A stretch of 64,000 bases of DNA from Streptomyces sp. NL15-2K (lineage in GTDB: Bacteria > Actinomycetota > Actinomycetes > Streptomycetales > Streptomycetaceae): assembly GCF_030551255.1 (NCBI RefSeq), contig NZ_CP130630.1, forward strand, positions 9,981,001 through 10,045,000, written 5' to 3'. The notes under the pieces are model-generated. The model saw only the letters and a list, made by a program, of their open reading frames with translations. It was not told the DNA's origin and did not search any database. Shown one piece after another: positions 51,681-63,800 of the stretch (position 1 is its first letter; the number at the start of each line of letters is the position of its first letter). The position numbers and the translations under genes were made by a program.

Positions 51681-51803
51681 AGTACGCAGTCGTCCCGGGA
51701 GAGCCGGATCAGCTCTCTGCCGGAGCACATGCAGGAACTGCTCCGACAGCGCCTTACGGGCCGGGCGCCGAAGAACACGGGCATCCCCCGGGCCTCCCGC
51801 GAG
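51678..51803 (+). other. SurD N-terminal acceptor docking segment
   Basis: The first 42 residues contain [15 protein letters not shown] then LLRQRLTGRAPK. It shares the SRISSLPEH core with SurC, but it is less basic afterwards, matching the milder SurA tail. Confidence 0.55.
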
Positions 51804-54800
51804 GGCGACATCCCCGCCTCCTTCGCCCAGCAGCGGCTCTGGTTCATCGACGAGTTCCAGCCGGGTGGTGTCGAGTACAACACCGGGCTGGCCCTCCGGA
51901 TCACGGGACCGCTCGACGCGGATGCCCTGCGGCAGGCCGTGGCGGACGTGGTCCGGCGGCACGAGTCGCTCCGCACGACCTTCGGCGAGGTGGACGGGCG
52001 TGCCATCCAGATCGTGCACGACTCGATGGAAGTGCCCGTCGTGCACGTCGACCTGTCGTCCGCCACGGAAACCGTGGGTGAGGACGACGTCGTGGACGGG
52101 CACACGGCCGCACCGGCCCGCACCGCCGACGAGCTCCTCCGGGAGCGTCTGCTGGAGCCCTTCGATCTGCGCACCGGACCGCTCTTCCGCGTACTCCTGG
52201 CGCGCCTCGGCCCGCAGGAGCACATCCTTCTGCTGTCGATGCACCACATCGTCAGCGACGGCTGGTCCCTCGGCGTCCTCACGCGCGAGGTCGGCGCCGC
52301 CTACACGGCCGCGCTGAACGGCGAGCGGGCCGAACTGCCGCTGCTGCCCGTGCAGTACGCCGACTACGCGGTATGGCAGCGGGAACGGGTGAGGGACGGC
52401 GCCCAGGACGACGAGCAGCTGGAGTTCTGGCGGAACAAGCTGGCCGGCGTGGAGGTGCTGGAGCTGCCGACGGACCGTCCGCGTCCGGCGGTACGGAGTT
52501 CGGCGGGAGCACTGCACAGGTTCGAGGTGCCGCACGATGTCGTCTCCGCCCTGCGGGAGCTGGGGCGCGCCCGGGACGCGAGCCTCTTCGTGGAACTCAC
52601 CGCCCTCACGCAGATGCTGCTCGCGTACTACAGCGGCCAGGATGACATCGCGCTCGGCACGGTCACATCGGGGCGTGAACGGCCGGAGCTGGAAGGCCTG
52701 ATCGGCTTCTTCGTCAACACCCTGGTGCTGCGCGGCCGGGTGGACAGGTCACTCGGCTTCGACGAGTTCCTCGCCTCGGTCCGCGCCACCGTCCTGGAGG
52801 CGTTCGACCACCGGGATGTGCCCTTCGACCGCGTGGTCGAGGCAGTCGCACCGGAACGGGACCCGAGCCGGATGCCCCTGGTACAGGCCGTGCTGGTGCT
52901 CCAGAACGCCCCGGCTCCGGAGATCGTCCTGCCCGGCGCCCGTGTGGAACCGGTGGACGTGACGCGCGACGCACTCCCCTTCGACCTCACGTTCGAATTC
53001 AGTGAGCAGGGCGAAGGGCTCGTCGGAGCGATCGAGTACAACACCGACCTCTTCGACGCCGCAACAGCGGAACGGATGGCCGCGCACTGGCTCAACCTGG
53101 CACGTGAGGCCGTGACGGCACCCTCGCAGCGTCTGGCGGACATATCCGCACTGGGTGAGGGTGAGCGGGCGTTGGTGGTGGATGAGTGGTCGGGCGTCGT
53201 GGGTACGGCGTCGGGGCGTTCGGTGGTGGAGGTGTTTGCGGAGCGGGTTGTGGAGTGTCCGGGTGCGGTGGCGGTGGTGTGCGGGGACACGTCGTTGACG
53301 TATGGGGAGTTGGGGGAGCGGGCGGATCGGTTGGCGTGTGCGTTGCGGGGTGCGGGGGTTGGGGTGGAGTCGCGGGTCGGGCTGCTGTTGGGCAGGTCGG
53401 TCGATGTGGTGGTGGCGATGTTGGGGGTGCTGAAGGCGGGGGCGGCGTATGTGCCGGTGAATGCCGGCTTCCCCGCGGAGCGGGTGCGGCAGGTGGTGGA
53501 GGACAGCGGCGCCCAGCTGATCGTGGCTGACGACGAGCTGCGCGAGCTGGCGGGTGTGGCGGGTGTGCCGTTGGTGTCGGTGGATGCGGAGGCGGCGGGG
53601 GATGTGGTGTTGCCGTCGGGGGTGTCGGCGGGGTCGTTGGCGTATGTGATGTTCACGTCGGGTTCGACGGGTCGGGCGAAGGGTGTGGCGGTCACGCAGG
53701 GTGCGGTGGTGGCGTTGGCTGCGGACGGGCGGTTTGGGTCGGGGGCGCATGGGCGGGTGTTGTTCCATTCGCCGCATTCGTTTGATGCGGCGACGTATGA
53801 GGTGTGGGTGCCGTTGTTGAACGGCGGGTGTGTGGTGGTGGCGGAGGGTGAGCTGAGTGTGCCGGTGGTGCGGGAGGCGGTGGAGCGCTATGGCGTGACC
53901 GGGATGTGGGTGACGGCGGCGTTGTTCGGGGTGTTGGTGGAGGAGGATCCGGAGTGTTTCCGGGGGTTGGGTGAGGTGTGGACGGGCGGGGATGCGGTGC
54001 CGGCGGTGGCGGCGGCGCGGATGTTGCGGGCGTGTCCGTCGACGTTGCTGGTGAATGGGTACGGTCCGACGGAGACGACCACGTTCGCGGTGTCCGGCCC
54101 GCTTGCCCACGACGAGACCGCCGTGGGAGTGGTGCCGCTGGGTGTGCCGATGGACGACACCCGCGCCTATGTTCTGGATGCGGGGCTGCGGCCGGTCGGG
54201 GTGGGTGTTGCGGGTGAGTTGTATCTGGGCGGGCACGGTCTGGCCCGTGGCTATCACGGCCGACCGGGCCTGACCGCGGAGCGGTTCGTCGCCGACCCCT
54301 TCACCCCCGGCCGGCGCCTGTATCGCACGGGGGATGTGGTGCGGTGGCGGCCGGATGCCCGGCTGGAGTTCCTGGGGCGGGGCGACGACCAGGTCAAGAT
54401 CCGCGGTTTCCGGATCGAGCCGGCCGAGGTGGAAGCCGCCCTGGCCCGCTGTGCGGGGGTGGGGCAGGTCACCGTTCTCGCCCGCGAGGACCAGCCGGGT
54501 GTGAAGCGCCTGGCGGCGTATGTGGTGCCGGACGACGCCTCGGTCGAGATGGACGCCGTACGGACCGAACTAGCGCAGTCCCTGCCGGAGTACATGGTGC
54601 CATCGGCGTTCGTGACGCTCGACGCGCTGCCGCTCACGCCGAACGGCAAGGTCGACCGCCGCGCCCTGCCCGCCCCCGTCCTGGACTCGGGACAGGAGTA
54701 CGTCGCCCCGCGCACGCCGGTCGAGGAGAGGCTGGCCGGCATCTGGGCCGACATCCTGGGAGTGGACCGCGTCGGTGTCCACGACAGCTTCTTCGACCTC

Positions 54801-57800
54801 GGCGGTGACTCCATCCTCAGCCTGAAGGTGGTCTCCCGCATCCGTGCCGGGTTCGGGCTCGGACTGTCTCCTCGGGTGATCTTCGACCACCCCACCGTCT
54901 CCGCTTTGGCAGTACGGCTCCCGCAGCAGGACGGCCCACCGGCCGCCGCCGATGCCACCGGCCCTGTCCCGGTCTCGCGTGACGGCGGACCGCTGCCGCT
55001 CTCCTTCGCGCAGGAGCGGCTGTGGTTCCTGGACGACTTCGCTCCCGGTGGCGCCGAGTACAACGTGGTCAGCGCCTTCCGCCTGACCGGGCGGCTGGAC
55101 GTGTCCGCGCTACAGACCGCCGTGGACGCGCTCGTCGCCCGGCACGAGGCGCTGCGCACGACCTTCGGCTCGGTGGACGGGCACGGCGTCCAGAACGTGC
55201 ACGCCGTACAGCATGTTCCCGTCCGACTGGCCGAGCTGGACGGGGAGTCGCTGGAAGAGGCGCTGAGGCGCGAGCAGGCTCAGCCCTTCACTCTGCGCAC
55301 CGGTCCCCTCGTGCGCGTGCTCCTTGTCCGGGAGTCGGCGGTGGAGCATGTGTTCGTGCTGTCGATGCATCACATCGTGACCGATGGCTGGTCGATGGGT
55401 GTGGTGATGCGGGAGTTGAGTGAGCTCTACGCGGCTGCGGTGCGGGGTGAGCGGGCCGTGCTGCCGGAGTTGCCGGTGCGGTACGGGGATTACGCGGTGT
55501 GGCAGCGTGAGCGGCTGGCGGGGGAGGCGCTTGAGGAGCAGTTGGCTTACTGGCGTGAGCAGTTGGCGGGTCTGGAGCCGCTGGAGCTGCCCACCGACCG
55601 TCCCCGCCCCGCCGTCCGTACCTCGGCCGGCGCCCTCCACACCTTCACGATCCCCGACCCCCTGACCGCGCGGCTGCGTGAGGTCAGCAACCGGTACGGC
55701 GTCAGCCTGTTCATGACGCTCACCGCCATCACCCAGCTCCTGCTGTCCCGCTACGCCCACACGCGCGACGTCGCGGTCGGCACCGCCGTCTCAGGGCGTG
55801 AGCGCGCGGAGCTGGAAGGACTGGTCGGCTTCTTCGTCAACACCCTCGTCCTGCGCTCCCGGATCGACGAGTCCCGCACCTTCAGCGAGCTCTTGACGGA
55901 CGTCAGGTCCACCGTCCTGGACGCCTTCGCCCACCAGGACGTGCCGTTCAGCCGCCTGGTCGAGGACCTCGTCCCCGAACGCGACACCAGCCGCACCCCG
56001 CTCGTGCAGGCCATGGTGAGCCTCCAGAACACCCCGGAGGCCCCCCTCGCGCTGCCCGGCCTGCGGTCCGCTCCCGTCACCGTTCCCCGCGAGGCCGCGC
56101 AGTTCGATCTCACCGTGGGCTTCCGGGACGACGCCGACGGGCTCCACGCGGGCGCCGAGTACAGCACCGACCTGTTCGACGCCGCCACCGTCGCCCGCCT
56201 CACGGCCCACTGGGTGGCGCTGGCCGAGTCGCTGACCACCGCACCGGACGCCCCCCTGCACACGACCGGCCTGCTCACCGCGGACGAGCGCGCGGCGCTC
56301 CTGCACGAGGTAGGCGACACGGCGGCCGAGGTATCCGCGCTCTCCGTACCGGCGCTGTTCGCCCGCCGGGTGGCCATGGCGCCCGACGCCCCCGCCGTGC
56401 TCCACGGGCCGCGCACCCTGTCGTACGGCGAACTCGACGCGCGGGCGAACCGCCTTGCCCGCTACCTGGTGAGCGAGGCGGGCGTCACGCCCGGAACCCG
56501 GGTCGCGCTGCTGCTGCCCCGGTCCGCCGACCAGGTCTGCGCGGTGCTCGGCGTGCTCAAGGCGGGTGCCACCTATGTGCCCGTCGACCCCTCGTACCCC
56601 GCCGACCGCATCGCCTACATGCTGGCCGACAGCGCCGCGCCCGTTGTCGTCACCCGGGGCGACCAGGTCTCGGCACTGCCGGCCGGCACCGCCGTACGCA
56701 GGCTCCTCCTCGACACCCCAGAGATGGCCCGCGCCCTCGCCGCCCAGGACCCGAGCGAGCCCGCCGTGCCTGTGCCGGCGGCCGCAGGCGCGTATGTCAT
56801 CTACACTTCCGGCTCCACGGGACGGCCCAAGGGGGTCACCGTCACCCACGCGGGCATGGCCGCTCTCCTGGCCTCGCAGACCGAGCGGCTGGGCGTCGGC
56901 CCCGCCTCGCGGGTGCTGCAGTTCGCCTCCCCGGGCTTCGACGCGTCTTGGTGGGAGCTGTGCATGGCTCTGCTGTCCGGCGCGGCGCTGGTCGTCGACG
57001 ACGCGGAGGACGAGTGGGGGGACCGGCTGGGGCGTGTGGTGGCCGAGGCCGGTGTCACCCACGCCACGCTGCCGCCCGCCCTCGTCGCGGCACTGGACGA
57101 GAAGGACCTGCCGCCCGTGCTGATCGTGGCCGGGGAGGCCTGCGCGCCGGAGGTGGTCGAGCGCTGCGCACCGGGTCGGCGGATGATCAACGCCTACGGT
57201 CCCACCGAGACGACGGTGTGCGCCACCATGAGCGCGCCCCTCCCACCGGGCGCCGGAATTCCCCCCATCGGCACACCCGTCACCGACACCAGGGTGTATG
57301 TCCTGGACAGCTGGCTGCGTCCGGTGCCCGTCGGAGTGGCGGGCGAACTCTACGTCGCCGGGCACGCGCTCGCCCGTGGCTATCTGAACCGCCCCGCCCT
57401 CACCGCCACCCGCTTCGTCGCCGACCCCTTCGGCGGCGGGGAGCGGCTGTACCGCACGGGCGACCTGGTGCGCAGGCGCGTGGACGGACAGTTGGAGTTC
57501 GTCGGCCGCGGCGACGACCAGGTGAAGGTGCGCGGCTTCCGGGTCGAGCCGCGGGAGATCGAGTCCGTCCTCGCCCTGCACGAAGCGGTGGGCCAGGCCG
57601 TCGTCCTCGCCCGCAAGGATCAGCAGGGGCAAGCGGGGCAAGCGGGGCAGGCGGGGCAGGCGGAGCAGCCGGGCCGGCCGGAATCCACTCGGCTTGTCGC
57701 TTACGTGGTCCCCGCGGAGCCCGCAAACCCGGACGGCACGGATAGTCCGGGCGGCCCGGGCGGCCCGGGCGGCCCGGGCGGCCAGGACGCCGCCGTCCTC

Positions 57801-60800
57801 GACACCGCCGCGCTCCGCCGGCACGCCGCGACCGTGCTGCCGGAGTACATGGTCCCCTCGGCGTTCGTAGTGCTCGACGCGATCCCGCTGAACGCCAACG
57901 GCAAGGTCGACAAGGCCGCGCTGCCCGCCCCCGCGGGCCCCGGCGCCGACGGAGGCGCGGGCTACGTGGCACCCCGCACCGAGGCCGAACGGGTGCTCGC
58001 GGACATCTGGTCCAAGGTGCTGGGAGCCGAGCGCGTCGGGGTGGAGGACAACTTCTTCGACCTGGGCGGCGACTCGATCCTCAGCATCCAGGTCGTCTCC
58101 CGGGCGCGCCGCGCCGGGATGGACCTCTCCTCCCGGGATGTGTTCCTCCGGCAGACCGTCGCCGCCCTCGCGGGAACGGCCGCGGGCCGGGACGGGTCGG
58201 GAGCGGCAGGCCGTGTCGAGGTGCTCGCCGAACAGGGCACGGTGCACGGCCCGGTGGCCGCCACGCCGATCCGCGACTGGTTCTTCGCCACCCACCCCGT
58301 GGCGCCGGACCACTTCACCATGTCGATGTCCTTCGAACTCGCCGAGGACCTCGACCCCGTGGCGCTGCGCACCGCCGTGGCGGCGGTCCTGGCCCAGCAC
58401 GACGCGCTACGCACGGTGTTCCCCGACAGCGGCACCCCGCACATCCAGGCGGAGACGGACGTGGACCGTGTCCTGACCGTGCACGACCTGACCGGCGCGG
58501 CCGACGCCGGGGGACTGGAGGCCGCATGGCGTGCGGTGACCGCGCACGTCCAGGCCACCTTCCGGCTCGACCGGGGACCGCTGCTGCGTGTCGTGGCCTG
58601 GCTGCCGGGCGGCGGAGCCCGGCCGCGCGTCCTGTTCACCGCGCACCACCTCGTGGTGGACGGCGTATCGTGGCGCATCCTTCTGGAGGACGTGGCCACC
58701 GCCTACGCGCAGGCGGTGGCGGGCCGCGACGTGGACCTCGGCGCCAAGACGACATCGGTACGCCAGTGGGCGGACCGCCTCACCGCCCACACCGCCGACG
58801 GCGGCTTCGACGACGAGGCCGCCTACTGGGCGTCGGCACTGGAAGGCGCGCACACCCGGCTGCCTGTGGATCTGCCCGACGGCGGTAACACCGTCGTCGA
58901 ACAGGACACCGTGACCACCTCCTTGAGCGCCGAGGACACCGCGTCCCTCCTGCACCGCGTCCCCGGGGTCTACCGCACCCGCGCCGACGAGGTCCTGCTG
59001 GCAGCACTCGCCCGGGTCCTGCACACCTGGACCGGCCGGAACCGCGTCGCGGTCCACCTGGAAAGCCACGGCCGCGAGGAACTCTTCGACGACCTCGATC
59101 TCACCCGCACGGTCGGCTGGTTCACCTCCCTCTACCCGGTCGCCCTCGACCTGCCCGACAAGGGCACATGGGGCGACGCGGTCACGGCCGTCAAGGAACA
59201 GCTGCGCGCCGTACCGCACCGAGGTGTCGGCTATGGCGCACTGCGCCACCTCAGCGCCGCGGGCACGGCCGGTGACGCGCTGCGCGCACTGCCCGAACCG
59301 CAGATCAGCTTCAACTACCACGGCCAGTTCGAGGTCACCGGCGCGGCGGAACCCGGCAGCCTCTACCGCGCCGAACTCCCCGTGGCGGGCGCCGACCACA
59401 GCGAGCGCGAACAGCGCAGCCACCTGCTCGACGTCACCGGCGGCATCCAGGACGGCCGGCTGACCTTCGCCTGGTCGTACGCGAAGGGGAAGCACCGCCG
59501 GGAGACCGTCGTGGAACTCGCGCGGCGCTTCGCCGCGGAGCTGACGGCGTTCGTCGCCCACTGCGCCGAACCCCGTGTCGGCCGCTGCAGCCCCTCGGAC
59601 TTCCCGCTGGTCGGCCTCACCCAAGAGGAAGTCGACCGCCTGGCGGGTGACGGCAGCGCGGTGGAGGACATCTATCCGCTCACCCCGCTCCAGGAGGGCA
59701 TGCTCTTCCACACCCTGGCCGAGGCCACCGGCGCCGAACCGGCAGGCGGGACGGAACCCGGCGAGGCAGCACCTGCGGCGCCCCCGCAGACGGCCTATCT
59801 TGAGCAGTTCACCTGCGTACTCGACGGCATGGATGACCTGGACGCGCTCGCCGCGGCCTGGCAGCGGGCCGTCGACCGCACCGACGCCCTGCGCGTCTCG
59901 GTGGCGTGGGAGGACGTGTCACGCCCGGTGCAGATCGTGCACCGCGACGTGCGGCTGCCCGTCGAGACGTACGACTGGAGCGACTGCCCGGAGGACGAGC
60001 GCGCGGCCCGTGTTGCGGTACTGCTGGAGCGGGAGCGCCGACGCGGCATCGACCTGTCGACTGCTCCGCTGCAACGGGTCCACCTCGCCCGACTCCCGGG
60101 ACGGAGCGTCCAGATCGTGTGGACCTTCCACCATCTGCTGCTCGACGGATGGAGCAGCGCCGCCCTGCTGTCCGACATCGTCGCTGACTGCACGGCCCCC
60201 ACACAGTCCATCGGCCGGGCGGCCCCGGATATCCGCCGCGGGGACTTCCGCGACTACCTGCGATGGCTGGGGGACCGCGACCATGCCGAGGGCCGCGCGT
60301 ACTGGCGCGACCGCCTCGCCGGTTTCACCGAGCCGGTCCCGTTCCCGTACGACCATCGCGCCGAGTGGACCCACCGCAGCCGGTCCACGGAGCGGCTCAC
60401 CGTGCCGCTCTCCCCGGAGGTCGCGGCCAGGGCCACGGAGTTCGCCCGCCGGCACCGGATCACCGTCAACACACTGGTGCAGGGCGCATGGTCGATGCTG
60501 CTGTCGTCCCACTCCGGTACGCGCGACGTGGTCTTCGGCGCCACCGTCTCCGGACGACCGGTGGAACTGGCGGGCGCCGAGGACATCCTCGGCCTGTTCA
60601 TCAACACGCTGCCCGTACGCGTGGGCATCGACCACGGCCGGCCAGTGGCCGATTGGCTGCGTACCCTCCACGCCACACAGACCGAGGCACGCGCGTACGA
60701 GTACGTGGCCCTGTCGGACATCGAGACGGAACTGCCCCCGGACGCCCCGCTGTTCGACAGCCTGGTGGTGTTCGAGAACTACCCCGTGGACGCGGCGGCG

Positions 60801-63800
60801 GCCGAACGACACGGCGTCACGCTGCACAGTGTGCAGGCGGTCGAGTCCACCAACTTCGCTCTCACCCTCATCGCGGGCGGCACCGACCAGCTCAGCATGA
60901 CCCTCGCCTACGACCCCGCCCTGTTCCTGCCGGCGACGGCACAGCGGCTCACCGACCACCTCGCCCGGACACTCGGCGCGCTGATCGAGTCACCGGAGCG
61001 AGTACTGGGAGCGCTGCCCCTGGTGAGCGAGGGTGAGCGGGCGTTGGTGGTGGAGGAGTGGTCGGGCGTGTCGGGTATCGGGACGGCGTCGGGGCGTTCG
61101 GTGGTGGAGGTGTTTGCGGAGCGGGTGGTGGAGTGTCCGGGTGCGGTGGCGGTGGTGTGTGGGGATGAGGTGTTGACCTACGGGGAGTTGGGGGAGCGGG
61201 CGGAGCGGTTGGCTGGGGTGCTGGTGGGGCGTGGGGTTGGTGTGGAGTCGCGGGTGGGGTTGTTGTTGGGGCGGTCGGTGGATGTGGTGGTGGCGATGTT
61301 GGGGGTGTTGAGGGCGGGGGCGGCGTACGTGCCGGTGAATGCGGGGTTTCCGGCGGAGCAGATCCGGCAGGTGGTGGAGGACAGTGGCGCGTGTCTGATC
61401 GTGGCCGACGAGGAGCTGCGGGGCCTCGGGGAAGGAGCCGGTGTTCCGGTCGTCGGGATGGCCACGGAGCCGGATGCGGATGTGGTTCTGCCGTCGGGGG
61501 TGCCGCCAGGGGCGTTGGCGTATGTGATGTTCACGTCGGGGTCGACGGGGCGGGCCAAGGGCGTGGCGGTCACGCAGGGCGCCGTGGTCGCGCTGGCGGC
61601 CGACGAACGGTTCGGCTCCGGGGCGCATGGGCGGGTGTTGTTCCACTCGCCGCATTCGTTCGATGCGGCGACGTATGAGGTGTGGGTGCCGCTGCTGAAC
61701 GGCGGGTGTGTGGTGGTGGCGGAGGGTGAGGTGAGTGTGCCGGTGGTGCGGGAGGCGGTGGAGCGCTATGGCGTGACCGGGATGTGGGTGACGGCGGCGT
61801 TGTTCGGGGTGCTGGTGGAGGAGGATCCGGAGTGTTTCCGGGGGTTGGGTGAGGTGTGGACGGGCGGGGATGCGGTGCCGGCGGTGGCGGCGGCGCGGAT
61901 GTTGCGGGCGTGTCCGTCGACGGTGTTGGTGAATGGGTATGGTCCGACGGAGGCGACGACGTTCGCGGTGTCCGGCCCCCTGGCACACGAGGAGGTCGTC
62001 GCAGGATCGGTGCCGCTGGGTGTGCCGATGGACGACACCCGCGCCTATGTTCTGGACGCGGGGCTGCGGCCGGTCGGGGTGGGTGTTGCGGGTGAGTTGT
62101 ATCTGGGCGGGCACGGTCTGGCCCGTGGCTATCACGGCCGACCGGGCCTGACGGCGGAGCGGTTCGTGGCGGATCCGTTCGTGCCGGGGCAGCGTCTGTA
62201 CCGGTCGGGGGATGTGGTGCGGTGGCGGCCGGAGGGGCGGCTGGAGTTCCTGGGCCGTGGGGACGACCAGGTGAAGATCCGTGGTTTCCGGATCGAGCCG
62301 GCCGAGGTCGAAGCCGCCCTGGCCCGCTGTGCGGGGGTGGGGCAGGTCACCGTTCTCGCCCGCGAGGACCAGCCGGGCGTCAAGCGCCTGGCGGCGTATG
62401 TGGTGCCGGACGACGCCTCGGTCGAGATGGACGCCGTACGGGCCGAGCTTGCGCGGTCGTTGCCGGAGTACATGGTGCCGTCGGTGTTCGTGGTGCTGGA
62501 GGCGCTGCCGCTGACGGCGAACGGCAAGGTCGACCGCCGCGCCCTGCCCGTGCCCGAGTTCGACTCGGGGCAGGAGTACGTCGCGCCCCGTACGCCGGTC
62601 GAGGAGAGGCTGGCCGGCATCTGGGCCGAGGTGCTGGGCATCGAGCGTGTCGGTATCCGGGACAGCTTCTTCGACCTGGGCGGCGACTCCATCCTCAGCA
62701 TCCAGGTCGTCTCCCGCGCCCGCCGCGCCGGGCTCGCCCTCTCCTCCCGGGACGTGTTCGTGGGACAGACGGTCGAAGGGCTGGCCGCGGAACTCGACGC
62801 CGTACGGGAAACCGCAGACCCGGCTGCGAGCACCGGCGGATCCGCCGCCGGGCCGCTTGAGCCGACCCCCGTCGGGGAGTGGTTCTTCGCGACCCACCCG
62901 GTCGCGCCGCAGCACTTCGCCATGACGATGTCCTTCGTCCTCGTCCCCGACGCCGACGAGGGCGCGCTCCGCGACGCCGTCTCCGTGGTCCTGGCGCGGC
63001 ACGACATCCTCCGGGCGACTTTCTCCCCCATCGAGGACAAGCCCGGATCCGAGGGCACGCCCCATGACTCCGCCGCCGGTGCCCGGTGGGCCGGGCGGAT
63101 CGAGGAGACCGTTGCCACGGACCAGGTCTTCACCGCGTACGACCTCGACGGCACGGACGATCCGCGCGCGGCCTGGGATGTGGTGGTGCGGGAGGCACAG
63201 CAGCGGTTTCGGCTGGAGCGCGGGCCGCTGGTGCGGGTCCTGTACGGACGGCGCCCGGACGGCATGCCGCCCTGGCTCACCGTCACCGCGCACCACCTCG
63301 TCATCGACGGGGTGTCCTGGCGCATCCTCCTGGAGGACCTGGAGGACGCCTATGCGCAGGCGCGCTCCGGGGCGCCGTCCGCACCCCGCCTCGCCACGAC
63401 GTCGGTGCGCCAGTGGGCCGCGCGGCTGAACGCGCACGTCGCGCGGGGCGGTTTCGACGACCAGGTCGACTACTGGCGTGCCGTCACCGCGGGCGTTGAC
63501 ACCCGGCTGCCGGTCGACAGGCAGGACGGTGCCAACACCGGGGCGGAGCTGGACATGATCGCCGTCACGCTCACACCGGAGCAGACGCAGGCACTGCTGT
63601 ACCGAGTGCCCGGCAGATTCCGCAGCCAGATCAACGACGTACTGCTCGCCGCGCTGGCCCGGGTGCTGGCGGAGTGGACGGGCCGGGACCGCACGGTGGT
63701 GAACCTCGAAGGGCACGGCCGCGCCGAGCTGTTCGAGGACGTCGACCTGTCCGGTACGGTCGGCTGGTTCACCTCGATCCATCCCATCGCCCTCGAACGG

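Larger units (their letters stand above)
54987..59650 (+). other. SurD module 7: LCL C - A (Phe) - T - E
   Basis: C starts [13 protein letters not shown] with HHIVTDG at 55368. A runs 56343-57945 with FDASWWE from 56937, TLPPALV and [11 protein letters not shown] from 57189. Pocket reading D-A-W-T-I-A-A-V-C-K, the Phe code. Two short tandem-repeat loops enlarge the C-terminal subdomain (57627-57662, 57747-57782). T serine codon 58074-58076. E runs 58242-59640 with HHLVVDG at 58644, but the usual EGHGRE reads ESHGRE and YRTQVN reads YRTRAD. Predicted D-Phe7. Confidence 0.85.

Noticed and set aside
50272..51803. Chain transfer from SurC to the adjacent SurD
   Set aside because: An E-terminated donor needs a DCL acceptor; SurD opens with an LCL domain. 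SurC also lacks a donor tail.
51665..52081. Separate small gene starting at GTG 51665
   Set aside because: It is out of frame with surD, Arg/Ala/Pro-rich and lies entirely within the surD docking and C-domain region.
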